The notes: generated by a model from the sequence alone, not told the origin. A stretch of DNA of 64,000 nucleotides from Caulobacterales bacterium (GCA_017303355.1 JAFLCU010000003.1:186001-250000), one strand, 5' to 3'. Positions 45,098-54,962 are shown, counted from the first letter of the stretch. Numbers and translations: made by a program.

Positions 45098-45144
45098 TTA
45101 ACGAAGCGCCCCTCAGCCCTGGCTGTCGGGCGCTTTCGCGTTAA
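45098..45144 (+). terminator. hairpin after the repeat-protein gene
   Basis: A long interrupted hairpin begins 18 bases after the stop: TTAACG/CGTTAA at the base, AAGCGCCC/GGGCGCTT in the middle and CAGCC/GGCTG at the top, followed by GGTTTC. It probably terminates or attenuates transcription before the glycosyltransferase gene. Confidence 0.55.
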
Positions 45145-45241
45145 GGTTTCAGCAACGCAAATCGCCCGAGCCTCGCGCCCGCGCGGGCAGGCGCGTCTGG
45201 CGTCGGCATCGGCGCGCGCCCCGCTGACGGGGTTGAAAGCG

Positions 45242-47314
45242 ATGTCTGAGACGACATTTGTCACGGCGCTGCAGAAGGTCACGAGCGGCGCGCTGCCTCT
45301 GAACGAATTGATCTCCGCCGCGCAAAGCCTCACGCAATCTGGCCAACCCGATCTCGCGCGTCAGCTCTATCAGGTCTGGATCGCCATGAACGGCGCCCAT
45401 CCCCTGCTCTTCATCGCGCACTTCAACTGCTCCACGCTGATGCAACAGCTGGGCGACGCCGCAGGCGCGGAAATCGCACTGCGCAGCGCACTTGCCGCCA
45501 ATCCGGATTTTTCGCCCGCACACATCAATCTTGGCAGCGCACTTGAACGACGCGGCGCGACCCGCGACGCGGTCGAGCAATGGAAGGCCGGCGCCGAACG
45601 TCTCGGCGCGGTCACCGGCGATGCGATCGACTACAAGATCACGCTGCTGAAACAGATCAGCCGCGTGATGAGCGACAATCAGCAGCACGAAGCGTCGGAA
45701 ACGGCGTTGATTCAAGCGCTGGATCTAAACCCCGAACAGCGCGACGTGCTTGAGCAATTCGGCGCCGTGCGTCTGGCGCAATGCAAATGGCCGATCGCCG
45801 ATATTGGCCCAAAAATCTCGCGCCGCAGCTTCATCTCGCGCTTTCACCCACTCTCGGCTTGTGCCTACGCGGATGATCCCTTGATGCAGCTCGGCATGGC
45901 CGCGCGCTATGTCGAAGCGCTGACGCCGATCGCGAGCATCTCGACGCAAGCGGATCGCCGCGCCGCGCCGATCCCGACGCAACGGCGATTGCGCATCGGT
46001 TACGTCTCGTCCGATCTGCGCGCCCATGCCGTTGGCTATCTCATGGCGAATCTATTTGAAGCGCACGATCCGCGCGCGATCGAGGTGTTCGTCTATTATT
46101 GCGGCATCCCCGCCGATGACGGCATAAACCAGCGTATAAAAGCGGCTGTCGCGCATTGGACGGACATCCGGAACATTTCTGACGATGAAGCGGCCGCGCG
46201 CATCGCCGCCGACGAGATCGACATTCTTGTCGACGTGAACGGCCATACGCGTGACGCGCGTCTCGGCGTGTTTGCCCGCCGGCCCGCACCAATCATCGTC
46301 AACTGGCTTGGCTACCCCGGCACGATGGGCAGCCCCTATCACCACTACATCGTCGCTGATGAACACACGATCCCGCCAGAGATGGAGCTTTATTATTCCG
46401 AGCGCGTGTTGCGCTTGCCCTGCTATCAGCCAAACGACCGCAAACGCATCGTCGATACGAACCGCCCCGCACGCACTGAGATGGGATTGCCCGAAGATGC
46501 GTTCGTGTTCTGCTCATTCAACGCAGCACACAAGGTCACGCGTTTCTCATTCGAGCGCTGGCTCGAAATCTTGCGGCAGACGCCCAACAGCGTGCTGTGG
46601 CTGCTGGACTATAACACCGAGACCAACGCGCGCCTGCGCGCCTACGCGGCCGCGAACGGCGTCGCCGCCGAGCGCCTGGTTTTCGCGCCCAAGCTCGCCA
46701 ACCCGCGCCACCTCGCGCGCTATCCGCTGGCGGATCTCTTCCTCGATACGGCGCCCTATGGCGCGCACACCACGGCGTCCGACGCACTCTGGATGGGCGT
46801 GCCGGTGCTGACGATGGCAGGTCGCTGCTTTGCATCGCGCGTTTGCGGCTCGCTGCTGCGCAACGCGGGCGTGCCGGAGCTTGTGTGCGAGTCACCTGAG
46901 GCCTTCATCGCGCGCGCTGTTGCGCTCGCGACCACGGATCGCCTCGGCTTGGCGTCCTTGCGTCAGCGTTTGGTCGACAATCGCGACACCTGCACCCTCT
47001 TCGACATCGATCTATTGGCGCGCAAGCTTGAGGGCCTTTACGTGCAAATGCGCGACGAATATCTGGCCGGCGCGTTGCCACGGCCCCATCTCGATAATCT
47101 CGAGAACTACATGGAAATCGGCGTCGCCTTCGATCACGATAAGACCGAGATCGGCATCATCGATGGCTATCATGACTTCTATCGCGCCGAACTCGCCAAG
47201 CGCTGCCTGCAACGCCCGATGCGTGCGGACTCGCGCTTATGGAACGCGCCTGAGATCGCCGCCGCGCAATCCGCATCGACGCCGTCATCAACAAAGGTTG
47301 AGCGCGCGGCCTAG
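45242..47314 (+). CDS. TPR-containing GT41 glycosyltransferase (SPINDLY/OGT-type)
   Basis: 690 residues from ATG 45242 (a TTG three codons earlier is possible). Residues about 15-190 are degenerate TPR-like helices (NPDFSPAHINLGSALERRGATRDAVEQW). Residues about 240-640 are the GT41 domain: RLRIGYVSSDLRAHAVGYLM, DILVDVNGHTRDARLGVFARRPAPI, NWLGYPGTMG, the sugar-nucleotide Lys in SFNAAHKVTRFSFERWLEIL, and HTTASDALWMGVPVLTMAG with SRVCGSLL. Such enzymes transfer GlcNAc or another sugar from a nucleotide donor to Ser/Thr hydroxyls in the cytosol. The upstream repeat protein is an obvious candidate acceptor. It overlaps the convergent efflux gene by 4 bases. Confidence 0.9.
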   Translation: MSETTFVTALQKVTSGALPLNELISAAQSLTQSGQPDLARQLYQVWIAMNGAHPLLFIAHFNCSTLMQQLGDAAGAEIALRSALAANPDFSPAHINLGSALERRGATRDAVEQWKAGAERLGAVTGDAIDYKITLLKQISRVMSDNQQHEASETALIQALDLNPEQRDVLEQFGAVRLAQCKWPIADIGPKISRRSFISRFHPLSACAYADDPLMQLGMAARYVEALTPIASISTQADRRAAPIPTQRRLRIGYVSSDLRAHAVGYLMANLFEAHDPRAIEVFVYYCGIPADDGINQRIKAAVAHWTDIRNISDDEAAARIAADEIDILVDVNGHTRDARLGVFARRPAPIIVNWLGYPGTMGSPYHHYIVADEHTIPPEMELYYSERVLRLPCYQPNDRKRIVDTNRPARTEMGLPEDAFVFCSFNAAHKVTRFSFERWLEILRQTPNSVLWLLDYNTETNARLRAYAAANGVAAERLVFAPKLANPRHLARYPLADLFLDTAPYGAHTTASDALWMGVPVLTMAGRCFASRVCGSLLRNAGVPELVCESPEAFIARAVALATTDRLGLASLRQRLVDNRDTCTLFDIDLLARKLEGLYVQMRDEYLAGALPRPHLDNLENYMEIGVAFDHDKTEIGIIDGYHDFYRAELAKRCLQRPMRADSRLWNAPEIAAAQSASTPSSTKVERAA

Positions 47315-48753
47315 TTGCGCGCCGAACTCGTCACTGTCGGGCCGCCGCCAAAGGCGCGGTAGGTGGCGATCGCCGCGCGCGCTTGCTGCGCCTCGGCGTC
47401 AATGCGCGTCAGCTGCGCGTCGATCAATTGCTGCTCGGAGCGCAGCCGATCGGCCAAGCTCTGAATGCCGGCGTCATAGGCCGCGCGAGAGCCACGCGCC
47501 GTCACCTCGGCGGCCTCTTGCGCCGCCTGAGCCGAATTCAAACGCACCCGCCCTTGATCGAGCGAGACCAGCGCGTTGGACGCCTCAGCCACGGCTTGCG
47601 TCACCGTCTGTCGATACTGGATCAAGGATTGATCGAATTGCGCATTGCGCTGGCGGATGGTGGCAAAACGCGAACCCCAATCGAACAGCGGAATCGAGAT
47701 AAACGGCGTCACCGAACTGGTCGTCGCGCCCGCGCCAAGCGGATCGCCAATGAGCGCGTCGGTGACGCTGATCGAGCCAGTCAGGTTCAATTGCGGCAGC
47801 AGGGCGTTGCGCGCATCGGAAACGCTAGCCGCGGCCAACAATGTCTGCGCCTCGGCGCGCGCCACATCGGGGCGTAAGCGCAAAAAATCCGCCGGCGCCG
47901 CGGGCGCGGCGGCGAGTTCAAGATGCGGCACCAGCGCATCGGCGCGCGCGAGTACAGCGCGCGTCGCCGCTTCTTCCGTGCCAGGCGCCAAGCCCCGCAG
48001 CACCGCCAACACGTTTTCCGCGCGACGGGTTTCGATGACGATGCCTGGGATGCGGGTGCGCGTCGTTTCGGCGGCGCGGCGCGCGTCAGCCGCATCAGCT
48101 TCCGACGCAAAGCCCGCGCGTGCGCTCGTGGCGAGGATGCCGGAAAGCTCGTCCGAAATTTGCGCCGAGCGTTCGAGCGCGGCCCGGCTCGCCTGCGCGG
48201 CGCGCAGATCGATGTAGGCTTGCGCCACATCGGCAACCAGCGCGACTTGCGCTGCGCGCACGTCCGCACGCGCACTCATCGTGTTCGCGCGCGCGCCAGC
48301 GGATGCGGCTTCGAGGCGGCCAAACAACGGAATCTCCCAAGACACTTGAGGCCCGTAAGAACCCAGCATCTGCTCGCGCTCCGTGCCGCCGGACGCGGTC
48401 GCGAGCACGCCATCCTCAAGCGCGCGCGTGTATTGGCCCTGCCCCGCAGCGGTCAGCTCCGGCAGAAAGCGCGTCATCGTGTTGTACGAGAGCGCCCGCG
48501 CCTCGCGTACCCGCGCCAGCGCCAATTGCACCGAGGGGCCGTTGGTCAGCGCTTCATCGACCAGCACATCAAGCTGGGGATCGTTGAACTGGCGCCACCA
48601 ATCCGTGACCGGCAGCTCGGCGCCGGCCGGGGCATCCGTCCAGACGGCGGGCAGCGGCGGGGCCTCGGCCCGCTCCGAAGGCATGGTCGAGCAAGCGCCC
48701 AGCGCCAGGGCCGAGACGGCGATGACCAATTTGGCGGCGCGCGACTGCATCAT
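47311..48753 (-). CDS. RND outer-membrane factor lipoprotein (NodT family)
   Basis: 480 residues. Lipobox LGAC at about residues 18-21, followed by the paired outer-membrane-factor repeats: WWRQFNDPQLDVLVDEAL, an inner coiled-coil helix (ARVREARALSYN), and the second set LRLRPDVARAEAQTLLAAA, LFDWGSRFATIRQRNAQFDQSLIQYRQTV. This forms the TolC-like exit duct of the tripartite pump encoded divergently. The 129-base intergenic region to the TetR gene contains the operator. Confidence 0.92.
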   Translation of the reverse strand: MMQSRAAKLVIAVSALALGACSTMPSERAEAPPLPAVWTDAPAGAELPVTDWWRQFNDPQLDVLVDEALTNGPSVQLALARVREARALSYNTMTRFLPELTAAGQGQYTRALEDGVLATASGGTEREQMLGSYGPQVSWEIPLFGRLEAASAGARANTMSARADVRAAQVALVADVAQAYIDLRAAQASRAALERSAQISDELSGILATSARAGFASEADAADARRAAETTRTRIPGIVIETRRAENVLAVLRGLAPGTEEAATRAVLARADALVPHLELAAAPAAPADFLRLRPDVARAEAQTLLAAASVSDARNALLPQLNLTGSISVTDALIGDPLGAGATTSSVTPFISIPLFDWGSRFATIRQRNAQFDQSLIQYRQTVTQAVAEASNALVSLDQGRVRLNSAQAAQEAAEVTARGSRAAYDAGIQSLADRLRSEQQLIDAQLTRIDAEAQQARAAIATYRAFGGGPTVTSSARN

Positions 48754-48860
48754 TCCTCATACCTCTCAGAGCCTTAGCGCCGCTCTAACCATGTTTCGGC
48801 AGAGTGACGATTGAGGTCGGACTTGGGTCGTCAGCTTGACGGCGTCCAGATTTAACATTT

Positions 48861-48882
48861 ATAGAACGAACATTCGTTTTAT
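48861..48882. promoter_or_regulatory. TetR operator of the RND efflux system
   Basis: The perfect inverted repeat AACGAA-CA-TTCGTT (48865-48878) extends to a nearly symmetric 22-mer, ending 1 base before the TetR start codon. The GAACGAACATTCGTT type is common for TetR/AcrR regulators of RND pumps. Bound repressor would block the tetR-MFP-RND transcript and could affect the divergent outer-membrane-factor gene. Confidence 0.7.
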
Positions 48883-49530
48883 ATGCAACGCAGCGAGGCC
48901 CGGCAAGGGCCTGTGGAGCAACGCTTGGCGCGCACCGCCGATCCCGCCCTGGCCGACCGCCGCCGCCGTCAGATCATGGACGCGGCGATCGCCTGTTTTC
49001 GCCGTCGCGGCTTCCACCAGGCCACGATGCAGGAGATTTGCGCCGAAGCCGGGATCAGCGCGGGCGCGCTCTATCGCTATTTCAGCTCCAAGGCCGAGAT
49101 CATCGGCGCCATCGCCGAGGATCGTCGCGGCGAAGGCGATGTCGCGTTTCTGCGCGCGGCCGAAAAGCATGGCTTCATCGAGGCCATGTGCTTCGCCGCG
49201 CAGAACTTTGTTCAGAAATTCGCCGATGGCGACGGCCCGCTGATCGCCGACATCATGGGCGAGGTTTTGCGCGACGACGCAATCGCCAAAGTCCTGCGTC
49301 TCTCCGATATACGCAGTATCGCCATCTTCGCCGCCGCCGTCCGCGCCGCTCAAGACCGCGGTGAGATCGACGCAACACTGGAACCCGAAACCGCGGCGAA
49401 CACCTTGTTCGCCATCGTTGAAGGCATAGGTCTCAGACGCGCCTTTCAGGGTGAGACTGACGCCGAAGCCGCTATCGCCCAATTCCGCGTTGTCGCGGAA
49501 CGCTATCTGAACCCCCGAGTCCGTTCATGA
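48883..49530 (+). CDS. TetR-family repressor of the RND pump
   Basis: 215 residues. HTH in RQIMDAAIACFRRRGFHQATMQEICAEAGISAGALYRYFSSKAEII (about residues 28-75). The C-terminal domain (about 80-210) should bind the inducing pump substrate. It overlaps the MFP gene (ATGA) and has an operator-like palindrome at its start, implying autoregulation. Confidence 0.9.
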   Translation: MQRSEARQGPVEQRLARTADPALADRRRRQIMDAAIACFRRRGFHQATMQEICAEAGISAGALYRYFSSKAEIIGAIAEDRRGEGDVAFLRAAEKHGFIEAMCFAAQNFVQKFADGDGPLIADIMGEVLRDDAIAKVLRLSDIRSIAIFAAAVRAAQDRGEIDATLEPETAANTLFAIVEGIGLRRAFQGETDAEAAIAQFRVVAERYLNPRVRS

Positions 49531-50816
49531 ACAAGCCCGAGCGCCCCGAGATTTTCAACAAGGCAGGCGACCTGCTGAAGCGCGCCGCAGACGCGGGCGG
49601 CGGCGCGCTCAAGAGCGTTGGCGACGCTGGCGAGGCCGCATGGAACCGCGCCATCGACGCGCCGGATGAAGCCGGCCGCCGCCGCAAGACGTTGATGATC
49701 CTTGGCGGCGGCATCTTGGCCGCAGTCATTGTGTTGTTTGTCGTCAGCCGCCTCGGTGGCGACGGCGCCGTGCATACGCCTGTCTCCACCGCACAAGCGG
49801 TCTCGGTGATCCCGGTCGCCGCGCGCGGCGTCACCCCGACTATTTCACTGAACGGCGAAGCGCGCCCAGTGCGCGACATTCAAGTCGCGGCGCCGGCGAG
49901 CGGCGTGCGTATCCTGCAAATCCTCGTCGATGAAGGCGATTACGTGCGCACGGGCCAGCCGATGGCGCGGCTCGACACCAATGTCGCGCTGGCGCAAACC
50001 CGCTCGGCGCAGGCCAGCGTCGCCGAAGCGGAATCATCGGCGATCCGCGCCCGCGGCGAATACGAACGTGCTGAATCGATCCGCGAGTCCGGCGCCCTCT
50101 CCGCCGAAGCGATCGAACAACGCCGCGCCGCCGCCCAAGCCGCGGACGCACGCCTTGCCGCGGCACGCGCGCAATTGGCCGAAGTGAACGCCCGCTTGGG
50201 CGGCGGCTATGTGCGTGCGCCTGCCGCTGGCCTCGTCATTGACCGCACCGCCGAGGTCGGCCGCAACGTCGATGGCCAAGTGCTCTTCCGCATCGCCGCC
50301 GACAACCGCCTCGAGGTCTCCGCGCAAGTGGCGGAGGCCGACGCGCTCGCGCTTGAGCGTGGCCAGACCGCGCAATTCACGCTCGTGGATGGCTCCACGG
50401 TTGAAGGTACGCTGCGCCGCGGCCCGGCCTCGATCGACAGCCGCACGCGCACCGGCGAAGCGCTGTTCTCCCTACCGCAGAACACCCGCGTCCGCGCGGG
50501 CATGTATCTGCGTGGCGTTGCGCACCTGCCGGAACGCGTCGTCTCGGCCATCCCGCAGAGCTCCGTGCTTTATGACAACGGCCAAGCCTATGTGTATGTG
50601 GTTGGCGACGACAATCTCGTGCGGCGCACGGACGTCCAGCTCGGCGCGCGCGATGGCGATTTTATCGAAATCGTCTCCGGTCTCGATATCGGCCAACGCG
50701 TCGTCGGCGCCGGCGCCGCATTCCTGCAGAACGGCGAAGAGGTGCGCATCATCACCGATGACGCGCCGCCGCCCACAACAGAACAGCAGCAAGATCTGCG
50801 CGGCCGGGAAGGCTAA
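49527..50816 (+). CDS. RND periplasmic adaptor (membrane-fusion protein)
   Basis: 429 residues. Unusually, about 50 mostly hydrophilic residues precede the single membrane helix (KTLMILGGGILAAVIVLFVVSRL, about 52-75). The beta-barrel/lipoyl half starts at ARPVRDIQVAAPASGVRILQILVDEGDYVRTGQPMARLD, the coiled-coil hairpin is at about 150-220, and the second lipoyl half is GGYVRAPAAGLVIDRTAEVGRNV. The C-terminal beta-barrel carries VGDDNLVRRTDVQLGARDGDFIEIVSGLDIGQRVV. It links the RND transporter and the NodT duct. It overlaps tetR and ends 3 bases before the RND gene. Confidence 0.92.
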   Translation: MNKPERPEIFNKAGDLLKRAADAGGGALKSVGDAGEAAWNRAIDAPDEAGRRRKTLMILGGGILAAVIVLFVVSRLGGDGAVHTPVSTAQAVSVIPVAARGVTPTISLNGEARPVRDIQVAAPASGVRILQILVDEGDYVRTGQPMARLDTNVALAQTRSAQASVAEAESSAIRARGEYERAESIRESGALSAEAIEQRRAAAQAADARLAAARAQLAEVNARLGGGYVRAPAAGLVIDRTAEVGRNVDGQVLFRIAADNRLEVSAQVAEADALALERGQTAQFTLVDGSTVEGTLRRGPASIDSRTRTGEALFSLPQNTRVRAGMYLRGVAHLPERVVSAIPQSSVLYDNGQAYVYVVGDDNLVRRTDVQLGARDGDFIEIVSGLDIGQRVVGAGAAFLQNGEEVRIITDDAPPPTTEQQQDLRGREG

Positions 50817-50819
50817 GCT

Positions 50820-53800
50820 ATGGCTTGGAATATTTCCGCGGGCGCGATCCGCAATCCGATTCCGCCCATCGTTCTGATCCTGGCGCTCTTGTTCGCCGGC
50901 TGGACGGCCTATGGCCGCCTGCCGATCAACCAATTGCCGAACGTCGATTTCGGCGGCTTCACGGTGACCGTGGCGCAGCCTGGCGCAGCACCGGTCGAGA
51001 TGGAAACGCAGATCACGCAGCGCATCGAGTCCGCGCTGACGGCGGTCGAGGGCGTGAAACGCGTCACCTCGACGATCTCGCCCGGCGTATCGCAAACAAC
51101 GGTCGAAATGGAAAGCGGCAACGATCTAGGCCGCGCCGTTGACGATGCGCGCGACGCGATCAACCGCATTCGCTCCGAATTGCCCGCCGACATCACCGAA
51201 CCGATCATCACCCGCATCGAGGCGGCGGCGCAGCCGATCGGCTATTATGCCGTCGAAGGCCGAGGCATGACGCCCCAGGATATTTCCTGGTTCATCGACA
51301 ATGATCTGCAGCGCGAATTGCTGGCGGTGCCCGGCGTTTCGCAAGTTCAGCGCATGGGCGGCGTCGATCGCGAAATCCGCATCGAACTCGACCCAGCGCG
51401 CATGCTCGCCTATGGCGTCTCCGCCGATCAGATCAACAATCAGCTGCGCGCGCTAAACGCCGATTTGCCCGGCGGCCAAGCAGAGGTCGCGGGCCAAGCG
51501 CAATCGATCCGCACCTTGGGCGGGGCGCAAAGCGTCGCCGAACTGGCGGAGACGCGCATCACGGCGAGCGACGGCCGCGTCGTCCGCCTGGGCGACCTGG
51601 GTACGGTGACCGATAGCGCCAGCGATCTGCAATCGATCTCGCGTTACAACGGCCAGCCGGTTGTCGGCTTTCTGGTGCTGCGTTCGCGCGGCGCCTCGGA
51701 AGTCAAAGTGTTCGACGCGATGGATGAGCGCATCCGTCAGATCGAGGAGCGCCGGCCTGAGCTGCAAATCCGCGAGATCGGCTCCACCGTCGAATTCATC
51801 CGCGGCATGCACGAAAGCTCGATTCACGCCTTGATCGAAGGCGCCCTGCTCGCCTGCGCGGTCGTCTTCCTGATCCTACGCGATTGGCGCTCGACGCTGA
51901 TCGCCGCCGCCGCCATTCCGCTCTCGATCATGCCGACCTTCGCCGGCATGGAAGTGCTGGGCTTTACGCTCAACATGGTGACGCTGATCGCGCTGGCGTT
52001 GGTTACCGGCGTGCTCGTCGACGATGCGATCGTGGAAATCGAGAACATCGTCAGGCACATGCGGATGGGAAAATCCGCGTATCAAGCCTCGCTTGAAGCG
52101 GCCGACGAAATCGGCCTCGCCGTCGTCGCGACCACGTTCACGATCATCGCCGTGTTCGTGCCGGTGAGTTTCATGTCCGGCGGCATGGGGGTGTTCTTCA
52201 GGGAATTCGGCCTCACCGTCGCCATGGCCGCGTTCTTCTCGCTGGTCGTCGCGCGCTTGATCACACCGATGATGGCCGCGTTCTTCTTGAGCAATGCCGG
52301 CCATGAAGAGAAACCACCGGGCGTCATTCTCAACATCTACAAGGACGCGCTGCACTGGGCGATCATCCATCCGTGGAAGACGATCGGTATGGGCTTGCTG
52401 GTGTTCATCGTACCGGTGGGCCTGCTCATCGCCGGCGCCATCCCCGCCGTCGTCATCCCGCGCTTCGATTCCGGCATGATCCAGGCGCGCGTAGAAATCC
52501 CGCCCGGCACTCCGGTCTTGCAAGCAGATCACGTACTGCAGCAGATGAGCACGCGCATTCGTGAGGCAGTGCCGGAAGTCGAAGGCGTGTTCACCTCCAT
52601 GAATGGCGCGGACGGCTCCGCGCCAGACGCCAACATCTTTATCCAACTCACCGATCGCGACGACCGCAATCGTTCAGGCTACGCCATTCAACAGGTGCTG
52701 CGCCCTGTGCTGGCGGACTTTCCCGATTATCGCTCGGCGTTCGTGCAGGATCAGGGCGGCAGCTCTGGCTCGGACATCACCGTCCAATTCGTTGGCCAAG
52801 ATCCCGCCGCCGTGAACCTCGCGGCCGAACGCTTGGCGGCCGCGATGAACCGCCTCGACTCGCTGACGGACGTGCGCTCCACCTCCGCGCTGCGTCGCCC
52901 GGAAATTCAAATCCGGCCGCGTCAGGAAGACATGGCGCGCCTAGGCGTGACCTCCGCGAGTCTCGCATCCGCCATTCGCATCGCCACCAGCGGCGACGCC
53001 GAACAGAATTTGCCGAAATTCGATCTCGCCGATCGCCAAATTCCGATCCGCACCACCATCCGATCCGACCGCCGTCAGGACCTTGACGCAATCCGCTCGC
53101 TGCCGGTGCAGTCCAATCTTGGCGCACCGGTGCGGCTCGATGCGGTGTCCGACGTTCAGTTCTCGCTCGGTGAGGCCACAATCGAACGCCGCGACCGCGA
53201 GCGCGCGGTCACTGTCGGGGCGAACGTGGTGCCGGGCGTCGAACTAAGCCAGGCGCAACAGGATGTGTTCAACCTGCCCGAAGCGAATGAGCCGCCGCCC
53301 GGTGCGCGCCTCGCTGTCGGCGGCCAAACCGAAGATTTCGCGGAAATGACCAGCGCGTTCGGCTCAGCCATGCTGTGGGGCGTGATCCTGATCTACGGCG
53401 TGCTTGTGCTGCTGTTCCGCGATTTCTTCCAGCCGATCACCATCATGACGGCGCTGCCGCTTTCGATCGGCGGCGCCTTTCTTGGCCTCATCATCGCCAA
53501 TCAACCGCTCTCGCTGTTTGCCTTCATCGGCTTGCTGATGCTGATGGGCCTCGTCACCAAGAACTCGATCCTCTTGGTCGATTTCGCGGTCGAACGCATG
53601 CACATGGGCGCGAGTCGCAACACCGCGCTGATGGAAGCCGGCATGAAGCGCGCGCGGCCGATCATCATGACCACGTTCGCGATGTCCGCCGGCATGATTC
53701 CCGCCGCCGCTGGTTGGGGCGTCGACGGCACACTGCGTCAGGGCATGGGCGCGGCGGTGATTGGCGGGCTGATGCTCTCCACCCTGCTCTCACTCGTGTT

Positions 53801-53906
53801 CGTACCGGCCATGTTTGTGCTGATCGATCGGCTTGAACACTGGGTGCAGGGCTTCCTGCCAAAGCCGAGCACCGGCGAAAGCCACGCCCACACGCCCGCC
53901 GAATAA
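50820..53906 (+). CDS. RND efflux transporter (HAE-1-like)
   Basis: 1,028 residues with the 12-helix, two-loop RND topology. N-terminus SAGAIRNPIPPIVLILALLFAG; porter-domain landmarks NQLPNVDFGGFTVTV and GAAPVEMETQITQRIE; the TM4 proton-relay Asp pair in VTGVLVDDAIVEIENI; and the TM10 Lys in GLVTKNSILLVDFA. Proton-driven export of hydrophobic or amphiphilic compounds is expected; substrates cannot be predicted. Third gene of the tetR-MFP-RND unit. Confidence 0.94.
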   Translation: MAWNISAGAIRNPIPPIVLILALLFAGWTAYGRLPINQLPNVDFGGFTVTVAQPGAAPVEMETQITQRIESALTAVEGVKRVTSTISPGVSQTTVEMESGNDLGRAVDDARDAINRIRSELPADITEPIITRIEAAAQPIGYYAVEGRGMTPQDISWFIDNDLQRELLAVPGVSQVQRMGGVDREIRIELDPARMLAYGVSADQINNQLRALNADLPGGQAEVAGQAQSIRTLGGAQSVAELAETRITASDGRVVRLGDLGTVTDSASDLQSISRYNGQPVVGFLVLRSRGASEVKVFDAMDERIRQIEERRPELQIREIGSTVEFIRGMHESSIHALIEGALLACAVVFLILRDWRSTLIAAAAIPLSIMPTFAGMEVLGFTLNMVTLIALALVTGVLVDDAIVEIENIVRHMRMGKSAYQASLEAADEIGLAVVATTFTIIAVFVPVSFMSGGMGVFFREFGLTVAMAAFFSLVVARLITPMMAAFFLSNAGHEEKPPGVILNIYKDALHWAIIHPWKTIGMGLLVFIVPVGLLIAGAIPAVVIPRFDSGMIQARVEIPPGTPVLQADHVLQQMSTRIREAVPEVEGVFTSMNGADGSAPDANIFIQLTDRDDRNRSGYAIQQVLRPVLADFPDYRSAFVQDQGGSSGSDITVQFVGQDPAAVNLAAERLAAAMNRLDSLTDVRSTSALRRPEIQIRPRQEDMARLGVTSASLASAIRIATSGDAEQNLPKFDLADRQIPIRTTIRSDRRQDLDAIRSLPVQSNLGAPVRLDAVSDVQFSLGEATIERRDRERAVTVGANVVPGVELSQAQQDVFNLPEANEPPPGARLAVGGQTEDFAEMTSAFGSAMLWGVILIYGVLVLLFRDFFQPITIMTALPLSIGGAFLGLIIANQPLSLFAFIGLLMLMGLVTKNSILLVDFAVERMHMGASRNTALMEAGMKRARPIIMTTFAMSAGMIPAAAGWGVDGTLRQGMGAAVIGGLMLSTLLSLVFVPAMFVLIDRLEHWVQGFLPKPSTGESHAHTPAE

Positions 53907-53909
53907 GAA

Positions 53910-54962
53910 CTAACGCAGCGCCGCCACCGCGGCAGCCGGGTCGTCGCTGAACACGCCATCAACGCCAGCCGCCGCGAACGCGCGAATCTCCGATTCCACG
54001 TCGCCGCGCTGGCGCAAATGATCCGGCGCGCCGGCGTCGCCGCGCCGCAGATCATTCGGCAGAAAATAATTCTCCGGCCTGAACGTCCACGGATGCACGA
54101 CAAGCCCAGCACTATGCGCGCGCGCAACGAGATCGGTCGCGGGCAACGATGCATTCACAGCGTCGCGTGGCATGATAAGCGCCTTCTCCGACCCCAGGCC
54201 ACGTGCGTATTCGGCGATGTGGCGCAAGCCATCATCCGTCAGCATTCGCGCGTAGCTCAAATCCTGGCGATCCCACGGCCCGCCGTTCGCGGACACCAAT
54301 TGCACGCATTGCCAGCGGATCGATGACATTTGCGCCAGTTGCGGCAGCGGCCAAATCTCAAAGCACTGCACGAACATCTTGTCCGCCGCACTTTGCCCGC
54401 CATGCGCGCGCACCGTGGCAATGAACACAGGCACCGGATCAAGCCCCTGTTCCCGCAAAAACGTCGGATGCTTCAATTCGGGATACGTACCGACACCACG
54501 CGCCGCCGCCAGCGCCAGCACCTCCGCGAATGTCGGAATTTCTTCCTGGCCATTGAACGCCATGTTGGCTGGCCGCAATTGCGGGATGCGTTCAACGCAG
54601 CGCAGCATCTTCAGCTCGGCGAGCGTGAAATCCTCTACCCACCAGCCCGTCGCGGTTACGCCATCGACCGTCTTTTCCTTGCGCCGGTCGGCGAACGCGG
54701 CATGCGCCGCGACATCGGTCGTGCCTGAGATTTCATTCTCATGCCGGCAGACAAGCACGCCATCCTTCGTGATGACGAGATCGGGTTCGACAAAATCGGC
54801 GCCCTGCTCGATCGCCAAGCGATAAGCCGCCAATGTGTGCTCTGGCCGAAAGGCGCTGGCGCCGCGATGGGCGATTACGATCGGCCGTCGCGCCGGATTC
54901 TCACTCATGCTCGCGCACCCCGCCAAAGCCAGGGCGCCAACAAGCACATCGCGACGCCTCAC
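53910..54962 (-). CDS. glycerophosphodiester phosphodiesterase lipoprotein
   Basis: 350 residues starting at GTG 54962, which overlaps the preceding stop (GTGA) and gives a classical lipoprotein signal (RRRDVLVGALALAGC). The GDPD barrel has IAHRGASAFRPEHTLAAY with His-Arg and Glu ligands, ADFVEPDLVITKDGVLVCRHE, GTYPELKHP and VDGVFSDDP. It hydrolyses deacylated phospholipids to glycerol-3-phosphate and an alcohol on the periplasmic side. Last gene of an overlapping four-gene unit. Confidence 0.9.
   Translation of the reverse strand: MRRRDVLVGALALAGCASMSENPARRPIVIAHRGASAFRPEHTLAAYRLAIEQGADFVEPDLVITKDGVLVCRHENEISGTTDVAAHAAFADRRKEKTVDGVTATGWWVEDFTLAELKMLRCVERIPQLRPANMAFNGQEEIPTFAEVLALAAARGVGTYPELKHPTFLREQGLDPVPVFIATVRAHGGQSAADKMFVQCFEIWPLPQLAQMSSIRWQCVQLVSANGGPWDRQDLSYARMLTDDGLRHIAEYARGLGSEKALIMPRDAVNASLPATDLVARAHSAGLVVHPWTFRPENYFLPNDLRRGDAGAPDHLRQRGDVESEIRAFAAAGVDGVFSDDPAAAVAALR

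Noticed and set aside
47311-53906. Secretion route for the octad-repeat protein
   Set aside because: The adjacent transporter is an RND drug-efflux type with proton-relay residues and a TetR repressor; no ABC transporter of a type I secretion system is present.
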